A DNA stretch of 64,000 bases from Diphasiastrum complanatum. Taxonomy: Eukaryota; Streptophyta; Lycopodiopsida; Lycopodiales; Lycopodiaceae. Below are positions 36,211 through 47,092 of the stretch, in pieces. Each line of letters begins with the position of its first letter. The first letter of the stretch is position 1. The stretch spans positions 5,964,361-6,028,360 of the forward strand of contig CM055106.1 in NCBI GenBank assembly GCA_029204225.1, given 5' to 3'. The translations under genes and the position numbers were made by a program. Under the pieces are notes generated by a model, which saw nothing but the letters and a program-made list of their open reading frames with translations, ran no database searches and had not been told where the DNA came from.

Positions 36211-38300
36211 ACTTATCTCTCAGAAATCCTCGTCACCATGGTTGAAGTGCATATTGCCAAGATGGATCACATACCACCAAGCGACCTCTTCTCTTTGACT
36301 CTCACCATGGACGATCCCACTCAAAATTACAAGTGGGCTGAGAAGGTAGCAGAGAAGCTGTCTCTGCTTTGAAAGCTAGAAAACCAACTACCAAATGTGG
36401 ATATCTCCTCCACATGTTGGTCACCAAATAGTTGGGGTCTAGGACGGCTGCTGCCATCAAGGAGCTGGATGATCTCTATCCAAGCACAAAAAAGCGAGCC
36501 ACCCCCCAGCCGACAGCAGAACCAGTCTCACCAGCCCCACCTACTAAGAAGCAGAAAAGGAAGGTGATCAGCACAGAAGCCGATGTCCCTCTCCACATTC
36601 TATCCAGCGACATCGGGGTTAAGTATGTTGAATCCGGAAGGAGCTTTAAACCCTCTCAGCCCCCAAAGGAGGTCCTAGAGTAGCAGGTGGCCTTACTCCA
36701 CTAGGCCCAACAACGTAGGCAAGCAGCAGGCAGCTCAGTGGCGGCAGACACTTCTGGCTCTAATCCTATGGGCGTGGTTCCGTCCACACAGGCAACCTCC
36801 ATAACCCCATCTCCCTCACTTGCTCTCACACTCCCACCACCACCCCCGCCATTTACTGCCACCTCCTCACCCTCACTAACTTTCAACACGGGCTTCACTT
36901 CCACAATTTCACAAAAGCCCTCATCTATACAAATCTCCACCCTACTTGACTCCACAATCAACATAGATGATTTTGCATTACGATTACTAACCGCACTTCT
37001 ATCAACCGCCGTCATCACTAACCCAATCCACACATCTCCACCACGTAATATCTCCCTACCTCTTTCACCCATCAATCATCAATCACCTCCACCTGACTTT
37101 CATACATCTCCATCTAACCATGCTCCTGATTTTCTACCCTTTAACCCAATGTCGTATCCTAACTACACACGCACCCTCCCTGACATTGTGGGAGCAGTTA
37201 CCCCTTGCAGCCCAAAAAGCGGTATGGTTGGTGAATGAGCTGCAATACAATCTATTCGGCACCCATGGGGACAATATACTATGAGGCAATTCGACGATGG
37301 TGCTGCCATTCTAGTGGTGGCCTATCAAACGCTGGCCCAAAGTTGAAAGCCACGACGGAGTAGCACTCAAAATTACAACAATCATACCTTGCTTCCGTCG
37401 AGGCCCTGAACCAACACATAGCCACCTTGGAAGAACTCTTAAAGGCCGTTGTCCAGTCGACACCATCGGTTCATGCAGAGCATGCCCAATTCCATGATTC
37501 GGGACACCACTTTGATGGACCAGATGGTGGAAATGGAGCAGGATTCCAACAGCCTCCTCCTGCAACTCAAGGCTCCTCATTTCAAGGCCAATCCCTGGGG
37601 CAATGAGCTCAAGCACCAACCAATCCATCAGGCTCTGGGGTACCAGCTCCCAACATTATCTTTTTCCTTCCACCGCTTCTAACCCTCTCGACTCCACTAA
37701 CCCCCCATTCATTCCACGGCAATTTTCTCTTGAGTCACAAAGAATTGCTGAAGCGATCCCCTCGCTTCCTCTCTCTCCTGAACCCGATCCCCAAATTCAA
37801 CACGAGATTGCCTCTGAAGCACCAACCATCCAGCACAGAATCATGCCCATAGAACCGAACAAGGAGTTGCACGCCTCTCAGGAGATTGCCAAGAAATATC
37901 CAACAACAAAAGAGCGAGGTGGCTACATATTGCCAGATTTGGACCAGAGTCAAACACATAAAGAAGCAGTCAAACTCCTGGATCCACAACCTCTCTGGCG
38001 TCATCAGCTCTTCCTGCAAAGTAAGATCTCAATGACATGGTATATCGAAGCTCCCTCCTACATGCGTACAAATCCTTATTACTATCCAGTAGCGAGGCAA
38101 GAACCGTTTCCCGCCACCACGGTCAAGAATAGAATATTTTGCCCCAAGCTCACAGGCATCGATACCGGCAACTTAGCCGAAGACATGGTCACCAACTGCC
38201 GAGTATTCTACCAGAAGCACCATGGCAATCCTGATCGTGACGTTAGATATTTTGCGGATAATTGCGGCCTAGTGGCATTTATGGAAGAATTCAAAGGTTT
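36210..38300 (+). pseudogene. Unrecognised repeat-encoded protein, copy 1 (+)
   Basis: A coding relic in several frames. 36225-36370 reads EILVTMVEVHIAKMDHIPPS. 36432-36683 reads AAIKELDDLYPSTKKRA with a PTKKQKRK basic (NLS-like) stretch. 36700-37238 is Pro/Ser/Thr-rich (LPPPPPPFTATSS; DFLPFNPMSYPNYTRTLPD). Then come WEQLPLAAQKAVWLVNELQYN after a small frameshift and a Gln/Pro-rich part. 37603-38290 is 200+ open codons (SMTWYIEAPSYMRTNPYYYP; NPDRDVRYFADNC). Two TAG stops at 36681 and 36702 are Gln (CAG) in the inverted copy at 38.4-39.06 kb, so they are recent amber mutations. Relative to copy 3 (40.8-41.7 kb) the coiled-coil part is deleted. I do not recognise the family; it could be the gag-like or accessory ORF of a large LTR element. 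Confidence 0.6.
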
Positions 38301-38343
38301 TTGGGTGCTGGGCTGTGGACAAAATTACGTCCACATGATCTAA
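37603..38343 (+). CDS. Hypothetical protein segment in the repeat family (copy 1 C-terminal part)
   Basis: An open frame of 246 codons, the longest non-pol frame of this region. The first 60 residues are Ser/Pro-rich; the middle is Glu/Gln-rich (AEAIPSLPLSPEPDP, RIMPIEPNKELHASQEIAKK); the last 90 residues look globular, with many Tyr/Trp (WYIEAPSYMRTNPYYYP, FCPKLTGIDTGNLAEDM, DVRYFADNCGLVAFMEEF). The final ~15 residues run into the inverted copy and are not native. The start codon is uncertain because upstream coding in another frame seems to belong to the same protein. No family is recognised. Confidence 0.45.
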   Translation: MSSSTNQSIRLWGTSSQHYLFPSTASNPLDSTNPPFIPRQFSLESQRIAEAIPSLPLSPEPDPQIQHEIASEAPTIQHRIMPIEPNKELHASQEIAKKYPTTKERGGYILPDLDQSQTHKEAVKLLDPQPLWRHQLFLQSKISMTWYIEAPSYMRTNPYYYPVARQEPFPATTVKNRIFCPKLTGIDTGNLAEDMVTNCRVFYQKHHGNPDRDVRYFADNCGLVAFMEEFKGFWVLGCGQNYVHMI

Positions 38344-39062
38344 ACCAGAAGTGTCTGTATCAACTGAGCTGCCTGCTGTTGCTGTTACTACTTGTCGGCA
38401 TTGTTGGTCTTGGTGGAGTAAGGCCTCCTGCTGCGCCAGGACCTCCTTTGGGACCTGAGAGGGTTTAAGGCTCCCTCCAGATTCAGCATATTCACCCCCG
38501 ATGTCACTGGATAAAATTTCTTTAGGTACGTCGGCTTCCGTGCTGACCGCCTTCCCTTTCTGCTTCTTAGTTGGTGGTGCTGGTGAAATGGGTTCTGCTG
38601 TCAGTTGTGGGATGGCTCGCTTCTTGGTGCTTGGATAGATTTCCTCGAGCTCTTTGATGGCAACAGCCGCTCGAGATCCCAACTGTTTGGTGACCAACAT
38701 GTGGAGGAGATATCCACACTTGGTAATTGGTTTCCTGGCTTTTAGGGCCCTGCACAACTTCTCTGATATCTTCTTAGCTTGTAGTTCTGAGTGGGTTTGT
38801 CCATAGTGATGGTCAAGGAGAAGAGATTGCTTGGTGGTATGCGATCCATCTTGGCAGTATGGACTTCAACCATGGTGACGAGAATTTCTGATGCTGCCCG
38901 GAGATGGGGATCTGTGAGGAGGCGGATGGTGATCCCGTCATTGGTTTGGGCAATAGTTTTGTCGTCCTCTATCAGAAACTTGGTAAAATACTTGGCATCA
39001 TAATTCGTGCCCTTGTCATGAATCGTCTCTCCGAGATTAGGAATTCCAATTGTTATGGCCAT
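38285..39062 (-). pseudogene. Unrecognised repeat-encoded protein, copy 2 (inverted)
   Basis: On the - strand, 39062-38742 reads MAITIGIPNLGETIHDKGTN, then LLTDPHLRAASEILVTMVEVH and NLFSLTITMD. A frame change near 38757 leads into 38757-38269 (LKARKPITKCGYLLHMLVTK, AIKELEEIYPSTKKRA, PTKKQKGKAVSTEADVP, KEVLAQQEALLHQDQQ). It covers the N-terminal part of the protein and extends about 60 residues further upstream than copy 1. It stops where it meets copy 1 tail to tail at about 38290. It is less damaged than copy 1. Confidence 0.6.
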
Positions 39063-39518
39063 ATTCGGTTAAGGACCTGGAATAGTCCTAATATGGTAGA
39101 CCGGTCCTCCAGTACTCGAGATTAATGGTCACGCCATGATTTAATTCCATGTCAAGGCCTGTTTGTGACTAATTACCTTGAGAGGACCCAGACACTCTAA
39201 TTGAGACATATGAAGTATTGCATGTCTGTGTGACAGATATAGGCAGAAGGACTGCATGAAGAGATGTGATCTATTTATAGTTGACCTGCATGGAGATTGC
39301 ATGGTTACATGCACAAGACTCTACTCTCTATATAATGAGGTGAGGATTCTCCCGTCGACATATTGGGTTTAGGTTACCAGGTTCTCTCTTCTCCTCTTGC
39401 TTTACTTGGCATGACTTGGGGGCTAGATCTAGGATTGGTTGGGCGGTTTGGCTCCATAGTCTCTCTTAATGTGTTCTTCTATCCTCATCTTAGGGGCAAT
39501 CCTTTGGGGTCTTTATAT
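39063..39518 (+). repeat. Putative LTR preceding a PBS
   Basis: The sequence ends just before a perfect TGGTATCAGAGC. It contains a tctctatataatgagg TATA-like box at about 39330. The start is not defined, and no second copy lies in the window, so the LTR call rests on the PBS and promoter-like layout only. Confidence 0.5.
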
Positions 39519-39530
39519 TGGTATCAGAGC
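39519..39530 (+). promoter_or_regulatory. Primer-binding site TGGTATCAGAGC
   Basis: A perfect match to the initiator-Met tRNA primer site used by many plant LTR retroelements. Confidence 0.8.
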
Positions 39531-40814
39531 CAAATATTGTTTCAAAATTTTTTCCTACAGTAATTCATTTTTTTTTTAACATTTGCTTATGTCATTAGAT
39601 CTTCTTGATACCTTAGTTGAAAGATTTTCAGGAAACTAAAAATTCAAGGGATGGAAGAAGAGTGGACATCAGTGGAAGTAAGTGTGATCAGAGAATGTAT
39701 TTCACAATTAGGATTTGAGTAATCCTAGAAAATAATTTTTTAATACCAATTTTTAATTTCCTGGATAGAATTCATTTAGTTGAATTCATAGTTTATATCT
39801 TTGTGACCAATGAGTTATCCGCAGTTTTGGATGTCAATTGCGATGTTAGAAGTAGAATTTGATATATGGATTACGTTGGATATGTTAGTTGATAGAAGCT
39901 TGTCCCTAGAGTTGATGCTCTTGCATCCAGGGGGATTTGAAGCTTATCATTAACCCGTAAGCATCTGAATGTAGTGTTGAACCATATTAATTCTTCTGTC
40001 TAAATTACAGAATCAAGTGTGGATTTGTGGTATCCATCTGATAGGCTAACAACCATCCAAATAAATGGATTCTCCAGTATTTGGGAACAAGAGATAATAT
40101 CCTATAGTGATTATAGGACAACTAGAAGATCAATGGATCTCTAGAATATCAGATAAAGCAGTTAAGGATTTTCTGGAAGGAAAAGCTGATGGTATGGGAC
40201 ATTAGTAATTTTGGAAAGAAAATTTCTAGGACTGTAAAGATCTGATGATCAATGGTGTGTTTTAGTACCTATTCACGATATGGAAAAAATAAAAAACCGT
40301 TTGATCAAATGTGGGGTATTTTGGGAAATTTTGAGGTTTAATCTAGATCCCAATGTGGTATCTCATTATTTACAAAATCAGAGACCCTCAAATCTATTTC
40401 TCGCTTTCTTATTAGTCCTTTACTTTTTAGTAATTTCTCGAATATAAGACATCAGACTGGTTTATATGATTCTTTCCAACATGAAATTATTCTTCTGAAA
40501 GACTGTTATGTCATATTACTACTTGTGGAAATGGACTTGGAATTCAGAAAATTCTAAGGTTAAAGTGTTTCAATTTCTTAAATCTAGAATATCTCTGTTG
40601 CATAGATAGGTTTCAATGGAATGATTGTACTATCACTCGAGTTTGAAAATATTTGAAGGAAAAGTTTTGTTTGTAATAGAGTGAATCCTTTATTGGAGAG
40701 AGAGCAAAACACATGTCATGGTTGAAGTTTATTGACAGATACTCATACGTGGACTTACAAAACACATGCCACGGACTTTTATTTCTTTCTTTTTATTTTC
40801 TCTGTGTTAGCACA
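39531..40814 (+). other. Internal retroelement-like region, nothing recognised
   Basis: 1.28 kb downstream of the PBS. Only short frames are open, for example MSYPQFWMSIAMLEVEFD at about 39810 and QWISRISDKAVKDFLEGKAD at about 40130. I looked for gag, movement-protein, RT and protease motifs and saw none. It ends at the third copy of the unknown protein repeat. Confidence 0.4.
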
Positions 40815-41665
40815 GTTGCTAACACTCACCTATACAAATATCCACCCTATTTGACTCTGTAGTCAATGTAGATGATTTTGCCTTACAATTACTAATTGGA
40901 ATTCCACCAACCACCGTCACCACTAACCCACTCCACACATCTCCGCCACACAGTATGTCCCCACCTCATTCACCTATCATCCCTCAATCACCTCCTCCTA
41001 CCTTTCATTTATCTCCATCTCCCCCTATTCCTGATTTTCTATCCTTTAACCCAATGCCATATCCTAACTATACACACACCCTCCCTGACATTGGCCCTTG
41101 GGAGCAGTTACCACTTGCCGCCTGAAAAGCAATATGCTTGGTAAATGAGCTCCAATATAATCTATTCGGCACCCTAGGGGGACAACATACTATGAGGCAA
41201 TTCGACGATGGCGCTATGACGGACCTTCAGAAGGAAAAAGCAAGGCTGAAAGCAGAAAACAAGCAACAGCAGCTGCGGATCCAAAACCTCACCACATACA
41301 ATCAACAACAACAACAAATGCTCCTCCACCTCCAGAACAAGCTCCAACTGAAGGTATCCAACATGCAGACGACCATTGATAACATCATAGTAGAAAGGGA
41401 CGAGGCCATAGCAGACACACATGCAGCACATTCTACTATGAAGGAACAGTTGAAATTGGTGGATTTCAATGATTTCGCACCACCAGCTATTCCTGAGGAA
41501 ACTCCCATTCCAGTGGTGGCCTATAAAACGCTAGCGCAAAAGCTGAAAGCCACAACGGAGCAGCACACCAAACTATTGGAAATTAAGCCCACGGTTGCCT
41601 CCTTGGTGAATCGTAACTTAGACAGCCAATTACTTGAAGAACGTCTACAATGGACTTCTGGCTGA
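40815..41665 (+). pseudogene. Unrecognised repeat-encoded protein, copy 3, with coiled coil
   Basis: 40820-41130 matches the Pro/Ser-rich part of copy 1 (IPDFLSFNPMPYPNYTHTLP; WEQLPLAA, followed by TGA where copy 1 has CAA-like sequence). 41138-41665 is open for 175 codons: VNELQYNLFGTLGGQHTMRQ, then a long charged and Gln-rich coiled coil (residues about 30-100), then VVAYKTLAQKLKATTEQHTK. Copy 1 jumps from MRQFDDGA to VVAYQTLAQ, so the coiled coil is what it lost. The tail of this copy runs into the LTR-like repeat at 41609 onward. Confidence 0.6.
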
Positions 41666-42092
41666 TCTCCAGCAAAGGGTAACCAATTCCATCATAATTT
41701 TAAGTTCAGATGTTAAGTTTAATAACTTGAAGTAATTGGAGACTTGACATTTTTAAGGACTTTCACAAAACCTGCATTTAGAACAAGTCTGCAGATTACA
41801 TTTTTTCTGAACAGTCTGCAGAAATACGGTAAGTGTCGCGGTTCCCATTTTTCGCACTTTCCAAAAATTGCGACACTTACCTTCGACTTTTTCCGTTCAA
41901 TTATTTCTGAAGAAGTCAACTTGTTTACAGTTCAACAGTTTAACTTTTTTCAACACCTTCACCTTTTTTTGCATTTTTCCAAAAAATGCGAAAAGAGAGA
42001 AAATTTCAGAAGGTCTTCTATTTTTAAGAGTTAAATTGTTAAAGGCACCTTCGCCAACTTTTTAAGGGCACCTTCAAGTTGTTTTAAAGGTA
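41666..42092 (+). repeat. LTR-like repeat (copy of 32580-32812 / 35684-36000)
   Basis: Shares ggctgatctccagcaaagggtaaccaat, gttcagatgttaagtt.aataa, gcgacactt, gaagaagt and gggcaccttc modules with the copies at 32.6 and 35.7 kb. It ends where copia RNase H sequence begins at about 42093. Confidence 0.75.
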
Positions 42093-42326
42093 CCATTGCT
42101 TTATGAGCCAACCCTAGATTTCATTCTAGGAGTAAGCACATTGAACTGAAGTATCATTTTGTCAGAAGCAAAGTTCTCAACGAAGAGGTCAAATTGCAGT
42201 ACTGTAGAACGCAAGATATGACAATAGATATTTTTACCAAAGCATTAAGTTTGGAAGCACACAGAATATTCTATGTAGAACTAAGTTTGAAGGTCAAGGC
42301 ATTCAAGGATTCAAATTAAGGGGGAG
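42093..42326 (+). pseudogene. Copia RNase H C-terminus and polypurine tract
   Basis: Nearly parallel to 26220-26445 of copia element 1: the nucleotide sequence agccaaccctagatttcattctaggagtaagcacattgaa encodes NP.FHSRSKHIE-type RNase H residues, followed by kfegq.i.gf and the tract aagggggag at 42318-42326. It is the 3' end of a copia pol immediately upstream of an LTR. Confidence 0.85.
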
Positions 42327-43654
42327 TGTTGGATTATTCTCCTTCTTACTAATTGACTGATCGGTTTTAATCCTCATCCATTGTTTATCTAGTTCTGCGG
42401 ATTTTTCCGTGTCTTTACACAATCTGTAGATTTACAAGTGTTTTTACACAGTCTCCAAACATATACGGAGTTTGACAACAGTCTCACATTTTTCATCTGT
42501 CAGAAATCTCTTGTAAAAATACAGTGTCGTCTTTTTCGCTTTTTTTCCTTGTCAGGATTTATGAGTAAATATGTAGAGTCGCATTTTTTGAAAAGCGCGA
42601 GAAAGTTACTATTAAGACATCTTCATTTTTTTGAAGGCACCTTCAACTTTTTAAGGGCACCTTAAAGTTGTTTTTAAAGTACCTTCGGCTTCTTCGCAAT
42701 TTCTCGAAGAACGCGAGAAAGCCAAACTATTACAGAGATCTTTGCTTTTCTGAGGGCGCCTTCAACTTTCTAAGGGTGCCTTAAACTTATTTAGGACACC
42801 TTCGGCTTTTTCGCAAAAATCTCGAAGAGAGAGAGAAATGCCGAAGGTCGTCTAAATGAACGAGATTCGTTCCCACGTTATTTCGCGAAACACCATGCGA
42901 AGTGACTGAGATTTGCGACGTCCTCGTCCGTGTCAACGATCCTGATTTGTTGACAATGTACACTATGTACAGTTGTCACACAAGCCATATACTTCCAAGT
43001 ACAACGGCTTTCCCAATTAGGTGACAAACATTCAATGTAATATACATGGATGAAATCTATAAATAGATCATCCAAGCACAGATTAGTGGTTGCTCCGTCC
43101 ATGAGACGTATTATTTGAGCCTCCCAATTACACTGTCAATTTTGGTTGTAATTGCTATTAGTATTGTGCTTTAGTGTAATATAACAACAGCACGTTTTTA
43201 TCTGTATACAACGTAGATGAATGCTTGTTGTGATTGATTGCACTTTCGTTGCTGTTTGATCGCGCTTGTATACTCACTTTGATCAGAACACGGACGTCTA
43301 CGACTCCTCAATTTCTGATCAGACGATGGCTGTCTTTGATGTCTGAGGAACTCGCAATATCATACTACTCTTCCACTTATTTCAGAACTATACTCCCATT
43401 GAATCTGATTTCAGTAGTACCATACACAAACCATCTCTAATCTCTTCAGTGAACTATACTCTTATTTTAGAGTATGAATCAATTTTTAAGATCCTGTTGG
43501 GCAATCAAAACACATAAAGCTGTGATTATCTTTAGCATAAGCTATCTATTAGACTGTTTTTGCACCTAGTAGCCGATTAGAATGAGAGAGTTGTTCTGCA
43601 AGATTCCTGCTCTCTTCTGCATTCTCGTTCTTCCTTCTACCTTGCCCCCCATCA
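42327..43654 (+). repeat. Copia LTR, 1328 bp
   Basis: Starts TGTTGGATTATTC after the polypurine tract and ends ...CCCATCA four bases before a PBS-like TGGTATTAGAGC (43658-43669), so both borders are clear. A ctataaatag TATA box lies at 43058. U3 contains repeated modules caccttcaactttttaaggg(c/t)gcc and tcgcaaaaatctcgaagaga (42600-42840). It is flanked upstream by an RNase H tail and downstream by gag, i.e. one LTR shared between two copia bodies. Confidence 0.85.
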
Positions 43655-43657
43655 GAT

Positions 43658-43669
43658 TGGTATTAGAGC
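43658..43669 (+). promoter_or_regulatory. Primer-binding site TGGTATTAGAGC
   Basis: One base different from TGGTATCAGAGC, just after the LTR end at 43654. Confidence 0.8.
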
Positions 43670-43697
43670 ATAGTCCAAATAAACCGAAAGATTAAGT

Positions 43698-46600
43698 TTG
43701 TTCTATTTGTATACTATTATGATGTCTCATATAGGTAGCTCTTCATCTTCATCACTCAGTGAAGCTAGAGTCATTGACAAGTTCAATGGTCCTAACTTCT
43801 ACATTTGGAAGTTGAAACTTAGAATGATGTTGATAGATAGAGATCTTTGGGATGTAGTAGAAGGTGCAGACCTGAAACCAGAATATGGTGATCAAGCAAA
43901 GGCCTGGAGGATCAAAGATCAGAAGGCCTTAGCATGTATCACACTCAATCTGTCCGACTCCCAAATATCTCATGTTACCACGTGCAAAACCTCTAAGAAA
44001 GCATTGGACTTGTTATCAAGTCTCTATGAGACTCACGATGTAACCACGAGATTACATCTTAGAAGAAAGTTCTTTACTCTTAACATGTCTGATTCTACTG
44101 CCATCACTTCTCACATCAACAACTTCAAGTCCCTGTTAGATCAGTCAAAAGGTGATTGGTCATCTTCTTCAAGAAGAAATACGGAGAAAGACTAGCAGCC
44201 TGTCCATCAAAGACAAATCCATGGCTCTATACACCAAGAAAAAAGATCATTCCAAGGGCAAGAATCAGGTGCAGCAGCAACATCAGAAGCCTCATGTTCA
44301 AACTCAACATGGTGGATCGCGGAAGAAGCTCTTCTGCAGATATTGCAAAAGAGCTAATTATGACATCAAGGAGTGTCGCATCAGGATCTACGTGGCAAAG
44401 AAGCAACAACAACAACAACAGCCAGACTCCTCCAACACGACAGACTTCAAGAAACAAGACACACATTTGTTAATGGCTTACAGCAACAGCAACGAAGATT
44501 GTGATAGCTGGTACCTAAACAGCGACGCTACCCAACACATGACCTCTCGCAAGGAATAGTTTATGGAGTACACAGCTTACAACAGAGACCAATTTATCTA
44601 CCTCGGAGATTCTAGCACCATATGCATGGAAGGCAAATGAGCAGTGAAGATCAGCTTCAATAACAATTTGTCCATTTGTGTTCCTAACGTCCTTCATGTT
44701 CCTCAGTTGTCAAAGAACCTGTTATCAGTCTCGAAGATAACTGATGAGGGCTACATTGTTACCTTCTCATCTAAGGAGTGTACAATATTCAAGGAAGATA
44801 CTCCTCTGACTACATGCACTAGAGTCAGGGAACCTTTATGTACTCTCTAATTCAGTTGCATTAGCTAGTATCTCTAATGAAAATGTAAACGACAGTGCTG
44901 TTCTGTGGCAGAGTCGATTTGGACACATGAGTACAAGTTCACTTTTTTATATGCTTTGTAATAGTTTAGTTGATGGTTTGAATTTTCCATCTTCATTAGA
45001 TAGGAAATCTTTCTTTTGTGAATCATGCATCTATGGGAATCACTCTAGAAGCAAGTTTCCAAAATCACATTCCATCAAATCAAAGCATGTATTAGATCTT
45101 GTACATAGCGATCTCTGTGGTCCAATGCCAACTCCATCCTTAGGAGATGCCGTCTATTTTATCACTTTCATAGATGATTACTCCAGATGGTCTACAGTCA
45201 TGTTCACTAAGCACAAATCTGAAGCCTTTGAGTGCTTTAGGAGATTCAAGGCCATGGCTGAGACACAAACGTCTAGGAAAGTAGTTCACTACTTCCTATT
45301 CACCTCAACAGAAGGAGATTTCAGAAAGGAAGAACCGAACTCTTCTCAACTCAGCCAGATCAATGTTACATCAAGCACACCTACCTGCGAAGTTCTGGAC
45401 AGAAGCTACTGCCACAGCCTGTTACGTGCAGAACAGATCTAGCACCAAAGTTGTCAACAACAAAACTCCTTATGAAGTTTGGCATGAGCACAAGCCCAGT
45501 GTCAGCCATTTAAAAATCTTTGTTGTATATGTTTTGTTCACATTCCTAAACAACTTAGGAAGAAGCTAGATCATAGGACAAATAAATGTATTTTCATTGG
45601 CTATCCTGATGAACATAAAACTTATAAAGTTTTTGATCCATCCACCAATGTAGTATTTGTCTCTAGGGATGTAATATTTCAAGAACATGCATATTATGAT
45701 TTCAAACAACCATTGATAGATGATGCTATATTATTTCATCTTATTCTACGTAGCATTCAACCTTCCAATGTTGATGATTCTTCTACAGAACCTGTAGCTA
45801 TAGCTATAGAAGCCAAGTAGTAGACAATACATGTCACCAGACCAGACCAAGCAAGCTTGAACAGATTTGGAGAAGTTCAAGAAGAAGAATTAGCACATCC
45901 TGGTCAACAGAACGTCCACAGATCCTCACGGACTCGGACAGTTCCTGAGAGGTATACACCTCAATCATTCTGGACTTCATCTGAAGAACCAGAGAGCCTA
46001 GCCGAAGCAATTAGCTCCAAGGATACTGTGAAGTGACAAGAAGCTATGGAAAGCGAGTACAACTCACTTTTGACGAACTAGACCTGGGCACTGGTCGACT
46101 TGCCCACTCACAAGAGAGTTATCGACAACAAGTGGATCTTCAAGAAGAAGATCAATTCTGATGGTTCCATTGCTAAATGGAAAGTACGGCTGGTGGCTAA
46201 AGGATTCACTTAAGTCCAAGGAGTGAATTACCAGTAAATATTCAGTCATGTCATTAAGATGCCGTCAATCAGGACTCTGATCGCATTAGCAGCTGCCAAA
46301 GACCTCGAAATGCACCAAATGGATGTCAAGACAACATTTCTCAACGGCAACATCGAAGAGGAGTTGTATGCCTTCCAACTGGAAGGATTCGAAGTCAAAG
46401 GCCAAGAGCACAAAGTGTGCAAGCTGCACAAAGCAATCTACGGTCTGAAACAAGCCGCAAGAGCATGGTTCAATAGAATCAACTCTTATCTCATTCAATT
46501 GAGATTTGCAAACAATTCAGCTGACTGTAATGTTTATTCAAAGCATATAGGCACAAATTTAGTTTACATAGCTCTTTACGTAGATGATGTGTTTATTTTG

Positions 46601-46918
46601 CCTAACGACACTTCTCTTCTGCGCACCACTAAGAGTGATCTGTCAAAGGAATTTGACATGACTGATTTAGGAGCTGTTCATTCTTTGCTAGGAATTCACA
46701 TTACTAGAGATAGACTTCAGAAGAAGATCTATCTTAGTCAGCAGACATATCTAAAAGGCATTTTAGAAAAATTTCATATGTCTGATTGCAAACCAATTGA
46801 TACACCAATGGATCCAAATATAGTATTGACTAAACCTTCTTGTGTTGAGACTGATAGTGAAGTACTCGACTTAGCGAAGCACCCTTATCATTCCTTAATC
46901 GGATCTCTAATGTATTAG
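43698..46918 (+). mobile_element. Copia element 2 body (gag to RT, decayed)
   Basis: Gag 43698-44195 (DKFNGPNFYIWKLKLRMM...LWDVVEGA; SLYETHDVTTRLHLRRKFF) is followed by a frameshift. The zinc knuckle at about 44330 reads CRYCKRANYDIKEC (His replaced by Tyr). The protease site reads WYLNSDATQHMT instead of DSGA. The gag-pre-integrase region is NVLHVPQLSKNLLSVSKI. Integrase 44927-45442 has SDLCGP and FIDDYSR, but a deletion near 45290 removes the second catalytic Asp region and fuses into YSPQQ..SERKNRT in another frame. RT 46060-46918 (LVAKGFT, HQMDVKTTFLNG, YGLKQAARAW, LYVDDVFI) is the best preserved and keeps the active-site YVDD. It stops after HPYHSLIGSLMY with no RNase H, so the element is 3'-truncated at 46918. 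Confidence 0.9.
46259..46918 (+). pseudogene. Copia element 2 reverse transcriptase (YVDD intact)
   Basis: An open frame of 219 codons from an internal Met. Motifs in order: MDVKTTFLNGNIEEELY, KLHKAIYGLKQAARAWFNRI, LVYIALYVDDVFILPND and FDMTDLGAVHSLLGIHITRD. Upstream RT fingers (VIDNKWIFKKKINSDG, RLVAKGFT) are in the same region but separated by stops at about 46081, 46212 and 46236. Confidence 0.85.
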
Positions 46919-47092
46919 TAATGAGAATCTTTATTCTATTTTGCTTTTTCAACAAGATTTCATTACTACGAACTTTTATTTTATAATTTGCATATATATG
47001 ATAGTAGCACTGAGAGTCTTTATTCCCTTTTCATATGTGAACTAAGATATTGATATGCCAATCTTTATCTATATTAATTAAAATTTTAGTGT
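46919..47092. other. Junction sequence after copia element 2
   Basis: AT-rich, with no motif. It lies between the truncated copia RT and the GC-rich island. Confidence 0.4.

Noticed and set aside
37311-37628. Antisense frame of 105 codons within the unknown protein repeat
   Set aside because: It is opposite to the strand on which all three copies of the repeat show shared coding.
39519-40560. Possible endogenous pararetrovirus (perfect Met-tRNA primer site followed by an unassigned internal region)
   Set aside because: I found no movement-protein, coat, protease or RT motif in any frame. An LTR-like segment lies before the primer site, so an LTR retroelement is more likely.
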